The translations under genes and the position numbers were made by a program. A stretch of 54,300 nt of DNA. Source: Deltaproteobacteria bacterium (GTDB lineage: Bacteria > Myxococcota_A > UBA796 > UBA2385). Below, one piece after another: positions 7,673 through 15,685 of the stretch (positions are counted from its first letter, which is position 1; each line of letters starts with the position of its first letter). The stretch is taken from positions 1-54,300 of the forward strand of contig JAGYJW010000045.1 of the NCBI GenBank assembly GCA_018401435.1. Direction: 5' to 3'. Under the pieces are notes generated by a model. The model was given only the letters and a program-made list of their open reading frames with translations, had not been told where the DNA came from and did not search any database.

Positions 7673-10419
7673 TGACGCGCGCCCGCAGCCTGCTGGCGGG
7701 GGGCCTGTTGGCCGCCTCCAGCCTGTCTTCGCTCAGCCTGGTGGCCTGCAACAAGGGTGAGGACACCGGCCAGAAGCAGAGCCCGGTCGAAGGCCCGCTG
7801 CTGGTGCACACGCCGCCGGTCGGCGACTTCGTCGCGGGCGGAACCATCAGCCTGGACGTCGAAGCCACCGACCCCGACGGCGTGCTGCTGGTCACGCTCA
7901 ACCACCGCACCGCCGACTCCACCTATTGGGACTACACGGTGATGACCCAGGGTGAAGGCGACCTCTTCACCGCCGTGGTCACCCCCACCTATGTGCCGGG
8001 CCTGGAATACTACTTCGAGGCCTCCGACGGGGGCGCCAGCACCGCCTATAGCAGCCTGCCCGAGGCCGGCCCGGCAGAGCCCTTCCGGCTGGACCTGCGG
8101 GCCGCTTCCGTCAACCTGCCCTGGGCCGAGGACTTCGAGCTGGAGGCCAACCAGACCTCGCTCTTCACCCTGGGCTGGTGGGCCCCCAGCGAGGACTTCG
8201 ACGCCTATGCCTGGGAGGTCAGCCCCGCGCGGGCCCGCTCGGGCGCCACCAGCGCCTTTCATGGCCGCACGCCGCCCGAAGTCGGCGCGGTGCGCGACTG
8301 GCTGGTCTCGCCGGCGCTGAACTTCTCCAGCCTGCCCGAGATCATGGTCACCTGGTACGAGTCCGGCCAGGGCACGCCGGCCATGGGCACCCACAGCCTC
8401 TACGTCTCCACGGGCTCCCGCTTCATCGAAGACGGCGACTTCGTGCCGGTGGTCGAGGCCCTGGACCGCCCCCCCGAAGGCGGCTGGGCCCGCAGCCAGG
8501 CGGTGGACCTCAGCGCCTATGCCGGCGCCCCCGAGGTCTACCTGGCCTGGGTCTATGAGGGGTCTGGAGACGACTGGTATATCGACGATATATCGGTGGG
8601 ACCCCTCAAGGCCGACCTGGACGCCTCGCTGAGCTGGGATCCCGACCCGGTCCACCCCGGCGAGACCGCCACGGTGACCGTGGTCTTCGACAATAGCACG
8701 CCGGCAGGCACCACCAACCTGAGCGCCACCCTGACCCTGCCCGAAGGCGGGGGCGTGGTGGCCGAAGAGACGCTGCCCGTGCCCGATGTGGATGGCGACG
8801 GCAGCACCAGCGTCAGCTTCGAGCTGGCCCTGGACCCCAGCCTGCACGACAACCGCTACCTGCCCCTGCATGTCAGCCTGACCGACGGCACCGACACCTG
8901 GGAATACGATCTGCAGATGACGGTGGGCCTGCCCAGCAGCGCCAGCCTGGACATCGAGCCCGCCGGCAGCAGCACGCTCAGCCTGATCTTTGGCGTGGGC
9001 GACCCCGCCTCTCCCACCGCCGCCATCTCGGCCTACTCCGGGTCGGTGGAGGCCGGGGCGCAGGTGCTTCAAGCCGACATCACCGACTACTACGACCTGC
9101 TGCCGCCCGGCCCCGGCCCCGACCGCTGGTTTGCCAAGGTCACCACCAGCATCACGGGCCCGGCGACTGCGTTCTCGGTCACCTATGACGGGGTGACCTA
9201 TACCTCGGAGCAGACCGGGAACCTGGGCGGGGAGCTGATCCTTCAGCTGCCGCCGCCGCCGAGCCCCCGCCTGGTCAGCCGCAGCCCCAACACCGCCCGG
9301 CCCGGCGACGCGGGCCTTCCGGTCACGGTGGTGGTCACCAACGATGGCTACCCCACCGCGGGCCCCGTGACCGCCACCCTGCGCAGCCTCAGCCCCACCG
9401 TCACGGTGAACAACGGCAGCGGCATCCTGCTGAGCAGCGTGCCCTGGGAGGGCGGCCAGAGCCTCAGCCTGACCGGCCCCACCCTGGACATCGGCAGCAA
9501 CCACGACCGCAGCCAGCCCGCCCTGCTGGAGCTGGCGCTGGATGACGGCCTGGAGAGCTGGACCCTGTCCACCGAGGTGCCCGTCCCCTGGCCGGTCTTC
9601 AACATCATCGGCACGGCCATCGACGACAGTGGCGGTGACGGCGTCCTGGACGCGGGCGAGAGCGCGACCCTCACCTTGCTGGTGGCCAATACCGGCGACC
9701 TGGACAGCTTCGGCCGCTTGACCGGCGAGCTGTCCATCGCGTCGAGCAGCACGGCCACGGCCAGCCTGACCAGCAGCACGGGCAACTACTTCACCATCGT
9801 GAGCGGCGGCAGCCGGGACGAGGACTTCGACATCGAGGTGACGGGGGGCGCTGACGGCGACACCCTCGACCTGGAGCTGCTCCTCACCGACACCGAGGCC
9901 AGCTACCTGGTGACGACCACGGTGGTCCTGGGCACCCCCCCCTGGCAGGCCATCACCCCGGTGGATGACAACCTGCGGGACAACCTCAACAGCTATGGCT
10001 TCGACATCCAGCGGGTCTGGTACCGCATCGACGGCAGCCGCATCGACCTGTTGATGGTGTCGGATGTCCCCTATGACCCGGTCTCGGTCTTTATCGAGGC
10101 CTGGGGCACGTCCAGCGGCGCGTCCTGGGACTTCTACCGTTGGGTGGTGCAGCCCGGCGCCGCCGGCATGTATGGCTACCGCGACGGTGACTTCCAGCCC
10201 ATTGGCGATGTGGACACGGTGGTGGTCAGCAGCACCGAGCTGATGATCAGCTGGAATACCGACGATATGGACCTCATCGTGGACCGGCTGAGCCTGGGCT
10301 TCGCCGCCGGCTGGTGCGGGCCTCCGACCTACTTCTGCGACCACTACCCCGACGGCTGGGGCTGGCCCTATGACGGCACCAGCTTCAATATGTCCAGATG
10401 GTTCGCCCTGTCCTGGTAA
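7669..10419 (+). CDS. Large multidomain surface lipoprotein (CARDB-like repeats)
   Basis: 916 residues. ATG at 7669 overlaps the previous stop. Lipobox at LSLVAC-N. An Ig-like module (about 40-130) is followed by a jelly-roll-like domain ending in DDWYIDDISVGPL (about 145-310), typical of MAM/choice-of-anchor-J domains. At least three CARDB-like repeats follow, each with phrases such as RPGDAGLPVTVVVTNDG or DAGESATLTLLVANTGD. The final about 150 residues form a separate beta-rich domain containing VSVFIEAWGTSSG. It is the last gene of the operon, before a strong terminator. The protein looks like an elongated surface adhesin or stalk; ligands are unknown. Confidence 0.82.
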   Translation: MMTRARSLLAGGLLAASSLSSLSLVACNKGEDTGQKQSPVEGPLLVHTPPVGDFVAGGTISLDVEATDPDGVLLVTLNHRTADSTYWDYTVMTQGEGDLFTAVVTPTYVPGLEYYFEASDGGASTAYSSLPEAGPAEPFRLDLRAASVNLPWAEDFELEANQTSLFTLGWWAPSEDFDAYAWEVSPARARSGATSAFHGRTPPEVGAVRDWLVSPALNFSSLPEIMVTWYESGQGTPAMGTHSLYVSTGSRFIEDGDFVPVVEALDRPPEGGWARSQAVDLSAYAGAPEVYLAWVYEGSGDDWYIDDISVGPLKADLDASLSWDPDPVHPGETATVTVVFDNSTPAGTTNLSATLTLPEGGGVVAEETLPVPDVDGDGSTSVSFELALDPSLHDNRYLPLHVSLTDGTDTWEYDLQMTVGLPSSASLDIEPAGSSTLSLIFGVGDPASPTAAISAYSGSVEAGAQVLQADITDYYDLLPPGPGPDRWFAKVTTSITGPATAFSVTYDGVTYTSEQTGNLGGELILQLPPPPSPRLVSRSPNTARPGDAGLPVTVVVTNDGYPTAGPVTATLRSLSPTVTVNNGSGILLSSVPWEGGQSLSLTGPTLDIGSNHDRSQPALLELALDDGLESWTLSTEVPVPWPVFNIIGTAIDDSGGDGVLDAGESATLTLLVANTGDLDSFGRLTGELSIASSSTATASLTSSTGNYFTIVSGGSRDEDFDIEVTGGADGDTLDLELLLTDTEASYLVTTTVVLGTPPWQAITPVDDNLRDNLNSYGFDIQRVWYRIDGSRIDLLMVSDVPYDPVSVFIEAWGTSSGASWDFYRWVVQPGAAGMYGYRDGDFQPIGDVDTVVVSSTELMISWNTDDMDLIVDRLSLGFAAGWCGPPTYFCDHYPDGWGWPYDGTSFNMSRWFALSW

Positions 10420-10473
10420 GGCGCGGGCGCCCTGCGCCGCACCGGGGCCGCCCACCGGGGCCCAAGCGCAAGC

Positions 10474-10497
10474 GGGCCCGACCAGCAGGTCGGGCCC
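10474..10497. terminator. Bidirectional rho-independent terminator
   Basis: Perfect 10-bp inverted repeat GGGCCCGACC / GGTCGGGCCC with a 4-nt loop, in the 108-bp gap between two convergent genes. It can serve both the surface operon and the leftward GYF_2 gene, although flanking U tracts are short. Confidence 0.75.
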
Positions 10498-10527
10498 TTC
10501 GCGCGTCTGCGCGTACAGAATGCAGGC

Positions 10528-11538
10528 TCAGTCGATCTTCTTGGGGACCGCACGCACCTGGAGCAGGTCGATATTGGCCTCGACGAAGCCCTCGCTGTCC
10601 ATGAAGACCTCGATGCCATCGGACCAGCGGAGCTGAAGCTCGGGGTCGGCGGTGGCGAGCTTGTCGAAGCTCTCGTTGGTCATCAGGCGCACCTTGCCCT
10701 CCTTGTCGCCGCGTTCGGGGGCCAGGGTGCCCACCATGCTGCCGGAGTAGCGCGAGATGGAGCCCTCGATCGGGATCTCCTTGGTCTCGAGGATCTTGTC
10801 GTTCTTGTCGCGGATGGTGGCCAGCAGGATGAAGTCGGTCATCTCGAACTTCGACTTGTTCTGCAGCAGGAAGCTGAACAGGGTGGTGTTCTTGCTCCGC
10901 TGGTCGGGCATCTGCATCCAGCTGGAATTCTTGACGAAGACGTAGTGGTCCGGGTTGTAGATCGGATCGTAGTCGGCCCGGGTGTCCTTGTCGGCGAAGA
11001 AGTAGGCGGGCACGACCTGGTCGGTCTTCACCCAGCCCTGGGCGCCGGTCTCGGTCTTGATCTGGTAGTAGTCGCCGCGCTTGGCGATGAGCTGCACCTT
11101 GCTGTTCTTGGCCGCGCTGCCGGTCGCGCTGGCGCCAGCCTCGGGGTTGGCGAGCACGGGGGCCGGGTCTGCCGTCACCAGCATCTCGGTCAGGCCCAGG
11201 CCGTCGCCGCCGAGGATGTCGAGGTCGGCCGCCTGGATCTTGTTGGCGTAGTCGTACATGACATAGGCGCCGCCGGCGATCAGGGCGAGGGCCACCGCAG
11301 CCAGGGCGCCCACGGGCAGGCCCTTGCGGGGGGGCGAGATGTCCAGGTCATCGCCGCCGCCCTTCTGCAGAAGGCCCTTGAGTTCGGGGAGCTCGGTGGC
11401 GTAGAGCCAGTCCGAAGCCCCGGGGGGCTGAATCATGTCCCCCGAGCCGATCTTGCCCTCGGAGGCCAGCTTCTTGAGCTCAGCGAGATCCTGCGCGGAG
11501 AACTGACGGTCTCCCTGTGTGACGAGCCATGCGGCCAT
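10528..11538 (-). CDS. GYF_2 / SH3-like membrane-anchored protein
   Basis: 336 residues from ATG at 11538, which has an upstream GGAG and begins MAAWLVTQGD. Residues 1-57 form a GYF_2-like domain (input-type module with QFSAQDLAELKKLASEGKIG and the WLYA motif). A proline/basic linker is followed by one transmembrane helix (LPVGALAAVALALIAGGAYV, about residues 76-97). The remainder lies outside the membrane: an SH3-like strand set (SKVQLIAKRGDYYQIKTETG, then GWVKTDQVV) and a C-terminal domain of unknown type. This architecture suggests a cytoplasmic sensing module coupled to a periplasmic part. An upstream in-frame extension to 11631 lacks any domain and is rejected. Confidence 0.75.
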   Translation of the reverse strand: MAAWLVTQGDRQFSAQDLAELKKLASEGKIGSGDMIQPPGASDWLYATELPELKGLLQKGGGDDLDISPPRKGLPVGALAAVALALIAGGAYVMYDYANKIQAADLDILGGDGLGLTEMLVTADPAPVLANPEAGASATGSAAKNSKVQLIAKRGDYYQIKTETGAQGWVKTDQVVPAYFFADKDTRADYDPIYNPDHYVFVKNSSWMQMPDQRSKNTTLFSFLLQNKSKFEMTDFILLATIRDKNDKILETKEIPIEGSISRYSGSMVGTLAPERGDKEGKVRLMTNESFDKLATADPELQLRWSDGIEVFMDSEGFVEANIDLLQVRAVPKKID

Positions 11539-11612
11539 GGGTGGGTGCTCCGTCAGGCGGTGAAGCGAGGGCGATGGGAAGCGCCGGAGCCCGCGAGGGG
11601 TCTGCAGGCGAG

Positions 11613-11632
11613 GGTGGCTTGAACCAGCCACC
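11613..11632 (-). terminator. Hairpin downstream of the N-formylglutamate amidohydrolase-like gene
   Basis: Perfect 7-bp stem GGTGGCT / AGCCACC with a 6-nt loop, 97 bp after the stop at 11729. No clear U tract follows, so termination efficiency is doubtful. Confidence 0.35.
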
Positions 11633-11728
11633 TAGCGTCAACGCCGGCAGGGGGTCAAGGTCGGCGGCCGGGGCCCGGGGGGGGTTTAACCCAGCCTTTG
11701 CATCCATGCCCCGGACTTGAGGCGGCAT

Positions 11729-12466
11729 TCAGCAAGAAGCGGCAATCTCGCGGACCAGGGGGGCGAGGGCCTGCGCCACCGCCGTCACGCCGGCGCCATC
11801 GCCGATGAGATCCTGCCGCACCTCCAGCTCGAGGTAGGGCACGGCATGGGCGCGCCCGTGCCGGTCGGGGCTGTAGGCCAGGCCCTCGCGCCCGGACCAG
11901 GGGGCGTTGAGCGCCGTCTGGTAGCCCCGGCCGCGCAGGCCCTCGGCCAGGCCCTCGGCCAGCGCTTCGTGCAGATCATAGAGCACCCCCATCTCCATAT
12001 CTCGCCTTTGCCCCATATAATTTGGCGTAAAGCTGTGGACCGAGAAGAGGAAGGTGGGCAGCCGGTGCACCAGCCGGTCCACCAGGAGCGTGTCCACGGC
12101 CTGGTGGTAGGGCAGGTAGAGGGCGTGGCAACGGCGCAGGCGCTCGGCGTCGTCCAGGCCCTGGTTGAAGCTGAGGGGGTGGCCCTCGACCTGGCTGCGG
12201 ATCCAGGTGCTGTTGCCCGGGCTTCGGTTGGGGTCGCAGACCAGGCGCGAGAAGCCGGCCAGCACCGCCGGGGCCTCCAAGGCGACGCTGAGCTGGCGGG
12301 TGAGCGCGGCGGCGCCGATGTCCCAGCCCCAGTGGCTGTCCAGCCAGACCTCTTCGGCGGCATCTGCGTGAAGCCAGGGGGGCAAGGCGCGGCTGGCGTG
12401 CTCACAGGTGAGCATCACCCGACCCTGACCCCCGCGGCGGAGGATCTCGACGGGGCTGAAGTCCAT
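11729..12466 (-). CDS. N-formylglutamate amidohydrolase-like hydrolase
   Basis: 245 residues, ATG at 12466. The sequence carries the family hallmarks near the N-terminus: a LTCEHAS motif (metal/His ligand), DSHWGWDIGA (the DxHxGxD zinc-binding block), then SRLVCDPNRSP, and later FSVHSFTP. These match the FGase family (PF05013), zinc hydrolases that deformylate N-formylglutamate or act on related amides. No histidine-utilisation genes lie nearby, so another N-acyl amino acid or a cell-wall amide may be the substrate. It is divergent from the next gene: the two ATG codons share one CATG, although the plus-strand gene more likely starts at TTG 12540. Confidence 0.85.
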   Translation of the reverse strand: MDFSPVEILRRGGQGRVMLTCEHASRALPPWLHADAAEEVWLDSHWGWDIGAAALTRQLSVALEAPAVLAGFSRLVCDPNRSPGNSTWIRSQVEGHPLSFNQGLDDAERLRRCHALYLPYHQAVDTLLVDRLVHRLPTFLFSVHSFTPNYMGQRRDMEMGVLYDLHEALAEGLAEGLRGRGYQTALNAPWSGREGLAYSPDRHGRAHAVPYLELEVRQDLIGDGAGVTAVAQALAPLVREIAASC

Positions 12467-12539
12467 GGCGGGGCTCCCTGGGCCGGTCCGGTGCGGGGCG
12501 CGACGGCGGGATAGAGGCCGTCGGTCCCCGGAACGCGCC

Positions 12540-13127
12540 TTGCCCTACCCCGTCATCTCGCAGCACGCCCTGGGTGCGGCCCTCGCCGCCCTGGTGCCCG
12601 TGCCCATCGTCGATCTGCTCCTCCGCAGGATGGTGCTGCACCGGGCCTATGGCGAGATCGGCAACGAGGCGGGCGTCGTCCTGAACGGGCCCGTCCGCCG
12701 TCTGCTGCTCAAGGAGGGCGGCAACATCCTGGTGGGCTGCCTGGTGGCGGCCCTGTGGTGGCCGGTCAAGAAGCTGGTGCGCACCGTCGTCTTCGTCTTC
12801 ATGGTCAAGGACGCCTTTGACTGGTTCGCCGACGCCACCCTGCGGGGCTTGATGGTCAAGCGTGCCGCCGACCGCGGCCTGCTGCCCGGCCGGGCCGCCG
12901 AGGTGGGGGTCGCCATGGACGCCTCCGTGCGCAAGCTGCTGGGGTCGCCGGTGACGGGCTTCTTGCGGCGCCGCAGCGAGCCCCCGCCGCCCTGGCAGGC
13001 ATCGCCGGACCTGCTCAGCCAATTCGCACAGGAGAACCTCCGCTATGCCAACGGGCCCAAGGCCCTGGCCGACTTCGAGGCCCGCCTGGACGCCCTGCCG
13101 CCGCTCCCCGCACCTCCGGAGGGCTGA
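12540..13127 (+). CDS. Conserved-looking hypothetical protein, membrane-associated
   Basis: 195 residues from TTG at 12540; an ATG at 12465 in the same frame would add 25 Arg-rich residues and overlap the divergent start. It begins with a hydrophobic stretch (HALGAALAALVPVPIVDLLL), then has a second one (NILVGCLVAALWWPVKKLVRTVVFVFM). A helical C-terminal part follows, with a Pro-rich tail. I do not recognise the family; it could be a small peripheral or integral membrane protein. It stands directly before the frame-broken membrane gene and probably shares its transcript. Confidence 0.6.
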   Translation: MPYPVISQHALGAALAALVPVPIVDLLLRRMVLHRAYGEIGNEAGVVLNGPVRRLLLKEGGNILVGCLVAALWWPVKKLVRTVVFVFMVKDAFDWFADATLRGLMVKRAADRGLLPGRAAEVGVAMDASVRKLLGSPVTGFLRRRSEPPPPWQASPDLLSQFAQENLRYANGPKALADFEARLDALPPLPAPPEG

Positions 13128-14881
13128 GTCATCCCCCAGCCCCAGCCCCACACCCGCTGGTGGAGCCTGCTGTCGGCGGGCCTGCTGCTGCTGGGCCCCC
13201 TGCTGCTGCTGGGGCCGGTGCTGGGCCCCTACAAGGCCCCCGGCCACCCCACCGAGATGCTCTTTGGGGAGCTCTTTGGCGGCGGTCAGCTGCGGGCCTG
13301 GCTGGGGGCGGGCGGCTGGGGCCGGGCCACCACGGTCGCGGGCGCGCCCCCCTATTGGCCGGCCAACCTCAGCCTCTCGGCGATTGAAGCAGCCTTCCTG
13401 GGCGCGGGCAGGGGCTCGGCCTCGGCCTCGGCCTGCTGCTGGCCCTGATCCTGGCGGGCCTGGGCCCCTGGCTGCTGGCCCGACGGCAGGGCGCGGCCCC
13501 GATGGCCGCCCTGGTGATCGGCCTGCTGGTGCAGCTCGCCCCCCCCGTCTTGCGTTCGGTGGGCAGTGGGGAGGGCGGAATCCTGGCCGTGGGCCCCCTC
13601 TGTCTGGCCCTGGCCCTCTCGAAGGGCCCGGGGAACCCCCAGAAGGCGGGGGCTGGCCTGCTGGCCCTCCTTGCGGGCGCCTGGGCCGCCCCTGCGGGCC
13701 TGCTCCTGGGGCTGGTGGGCCTGCTGCAGCGCCGCGCCGCCCTCGCCTGGGGGCTGCTGCCCTTGCTGCCCCTGCTGCTGGTCTCGGCCAGCCACCTGCC
13801 CGGCAGCGCCCGCCTCGCCCCCCTTCCGGCGCGCACGGTGGCCGCCTATGTCTCGACGGGCGGGACCGTCTTGCCCTGCCCCCGGCGGACCCGGCGGGGG
13901 CGGCCCAGTCCCAGGGCCCCCTCCAGCCGCCTCCCGGCCCGCCGCCCCAAGGCGCCTTGCCCCGCTGGACGGCGGGCACCCCGCTCCCCTGCCCCCCCAC
14001 GCCGGGGGGCGGGGTCGGGTACGGGCCTGGAGCGCATCCCCGGCGGTGCGGGGCTGTGGGCGGCCCTGGCCCTCGCCCTGGCGTCGGGACGGCGGCGAGT
14101 CGCCGCCTTGGGCCTCGCCCTGGTCTGCGCCTGGACCCTCCTCTTTGGTCTGATTCCGCCCAATGGGGCCCAGCCTGCGGCGGTGGCCAGCTGGCTGCAG
14201 GAGCTCGCCCCCTGGCTGCCTGCCTTGCGCCCGCCGTGGGCGCGCGCGGACTGGCTGCTGCTGCCCCTGGCCCTCGTCCCCCTGGCCCTGACCGGCGCGC
14301 GTCACCTGCCCGTCCTGCTGCTGCCCATCCTGGTGGGGGCGGCGCTGGAGAATCCCCGGGCCAGCTTGCCGGTGACCAACCTCGCTCCGGGCGGGGTGGA
14401 GGCCGTGGCCGGGGCCCTGCCCGAGGGCTCCATCGCCTTCTTCCCCAGCCCGACCTCGCCCTGGGAGCAGGGCAAGCGCAGCCCGGCCGAGCTGGCGGTG
14501 CTGGGCCAGGCCCTGGGACACCCCCTGCCCGTCAGCCCCGATCCCGGCCCCGAGGCCGCCTTGTTGCTGCAGCTCAGCCAGCAGCTCGATCTGGCGGTGG
14601 ATCTGCGGGCGGGCCCCCTGGCCGGGTCCTTGCGGGGTGGGGATCCCTTGCAGCTGGCCCGAGAGGGCGGCGTGGTGGGCCTGCTCATCGATGGGCGCGA
14701 GTTGGACCCCGAGACACGCCGCGCCCTGGATGGTTGGCTGGCGGCCCGCATCGGCACCCCCCTGGCCCAAGACGCCGAGCTGTCGCTCTATGGGCTGGCC
14801 GAGCTGACCGAGGTGGCCCCGCTGCTCAGCCCGGGCGCGCCGCCGCCACCACCGCCCGGAGCGCCGCCAGGCCCTCGATGA
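13128..14881 (+). pseudogene. Frame-broken polytopic membrane protein (GT-C-like)
   Basis: Coding potential continues through this stretch but changes frame three times. Frame 3 runs to about 13411 (WWSLLSAGLLLLGP, then PYKAPGHPTEMLFGELFGGG). Frame 2 follows from about 13412 (GLGLGLGLLLALILAGLG). Near 13875 it passes to frame 1 (PADPAGAAQSQGPLQPPPG), and it returns to frame 2 near 14020. All breaks lie in or beside G or C runs, so the gene may be intact in the cell. The pieced-together product of about 580 residues has many helices and a C-terminal soluble domain, as in GT-C or YfhO-like membrane glycosyltransferases. No ordinary start codon occurs in frame before about 13210, so the true start is unclear. 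The last 56 bp overlap the convergent BtuF-like gene. Confidence 0.6.
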
Positions 14882-15596
14882 GCCGGGGGCCCGGCCGACC
14901 CAGCAGGGCCTCGGAGATGCAGCTGACCGCCCCATTCTGCACTGCAGAGACGCCCTGCCAGCCCGGCCGCTCCAGCACCCGGTGGGGCCGGTAGTGGCTG
15001 GCCGGCACCCCACACCAGGAGATGACCACGGCTTGGGGATCCAAGGCCACCACCTGCTCCACGCTGAGGGGGGTGCTCTCGCAATCAAGCTCCCCAAGCG
15101 CATTCTCGCCACCGGCCGCCTCTATCAGCCCTTGCACCCAGCTGCGGCGCCCCGCCGCGATGCAGGGCTTGGGCCACCACTCCACCAGCACCCGGGGGCG
15201 CGGGCCCAGGACGGGCGGGGGGGCCATGGCGGCTTCGAAGCGGGCGGCCTCGGCCTCGCCCCGGTCGGGCACCCCCAGGATCCGCCCCACCTGCCGCAGA
15301 TCCCGGGCCACATCGGCCAGCGAAGTCGGGGCCAGCACCAGGATGTTGAGGCGGTGCTCGGCCAGGCGGGCCAGCACCCTCTCGTGGCCGGGCACGGTCA
15401 AGGAGGCCAGCACCAGGTCGGGCTTCAGCGCGGCGACATCCTGGGCGCGCACGTCGAGATCCCGCCCCACGCGTGGCAAGGCAGCGACCACCTCTGCGGG
15501 GTGATCCGAGTGGTCGTCGCAGCCCACCAGCAGGTCTTCACAGCCCAGGGCGCAGACGATCTCGGTATTTGAGCAGGCCAGGGAGACAACGCGCAC
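14826..15596 (-). CDS. BtuF-like periplasmic-binding-fold protein
   Basis: 256 residues from GTG at 15596, chosen because GGAG lies 5 nt upstream; an alternative GTG sits at 15623. The fold is that of class III substrate-binding proteins (PF01497): the N-terminal strand VRVVSLACSNTEIVCALG, then DDHSDHP, then LKPDLVLASLTVPG, a long linker helix and a second lobe ending in SEALLGRPGPRLIEGL. The family binds cobalamin or ferric siderophores for ABC import. There is no clear signal peptide, and no permease or ATPase gene is next to it, so it may be a cytoplasmic or orphan member that binds a corrinoid-like ligand. The 3' end overlaps the convergent membrane gene. Confidence 0.8.
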   Translation of the reverse strand: MRVVSLACSNTEIVCALGCEDLLVGCDDHSDHPAEVVAALPRVGRDLDVRAQDVAALKPDLVLASLTVPGHERVLARLAEHRLNILVLAPTSLADVARDLRQVGRILGVPDRGEAEAARFEAAMAPPPVLGPRPRVLVEWWPKPCIAAGRRSWVQGLIEAAGGENALGELDCESTPLSVEQVVALDPQAVVISWCGVPASHYRPHRVLERPGWQGVSAVQNGAVSCISEALLGRPGPRLIEGLAALRAVVAAARPG

Positions 15597-15685
15597 GACG
15601 ACTCCGGAAATTCCTCGGCCCACCCGCCAGACGGGCGGCCCTGCCGGCTGCTATAAACCGGCCTCGGCCCGATCCGGAGAGCACC

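Noticed and set aside
7555..10455. 966-codon minus-strand open frame
   Set aside because: Antisense of the CARDB-like lipoprotein; it also spans the terminator at 10474-10497.
12465..12539. 25-residue N-terminal extension of the small unknown protein
   Set aside because: Arg-rich, no ribosome site, and it would start inside the start codon of the divergent hydrolase gene.
13045..14994. 649-codon Pro/Gly-rich plus-strand frame over the broken membrane gene
   Set aside because: Only the part at about 13875-14020 looks like real protein; the rest is an out-of-frame reading of helices seen in frames 2 and 3.
14826..15685. Cobalamin riboswitch near the BtuF-like gene
   Set aside because: Only 27 to 90 bp of leader are available before the divergent gene, too short for the known aptamer, and no B12-box sequence was seen.
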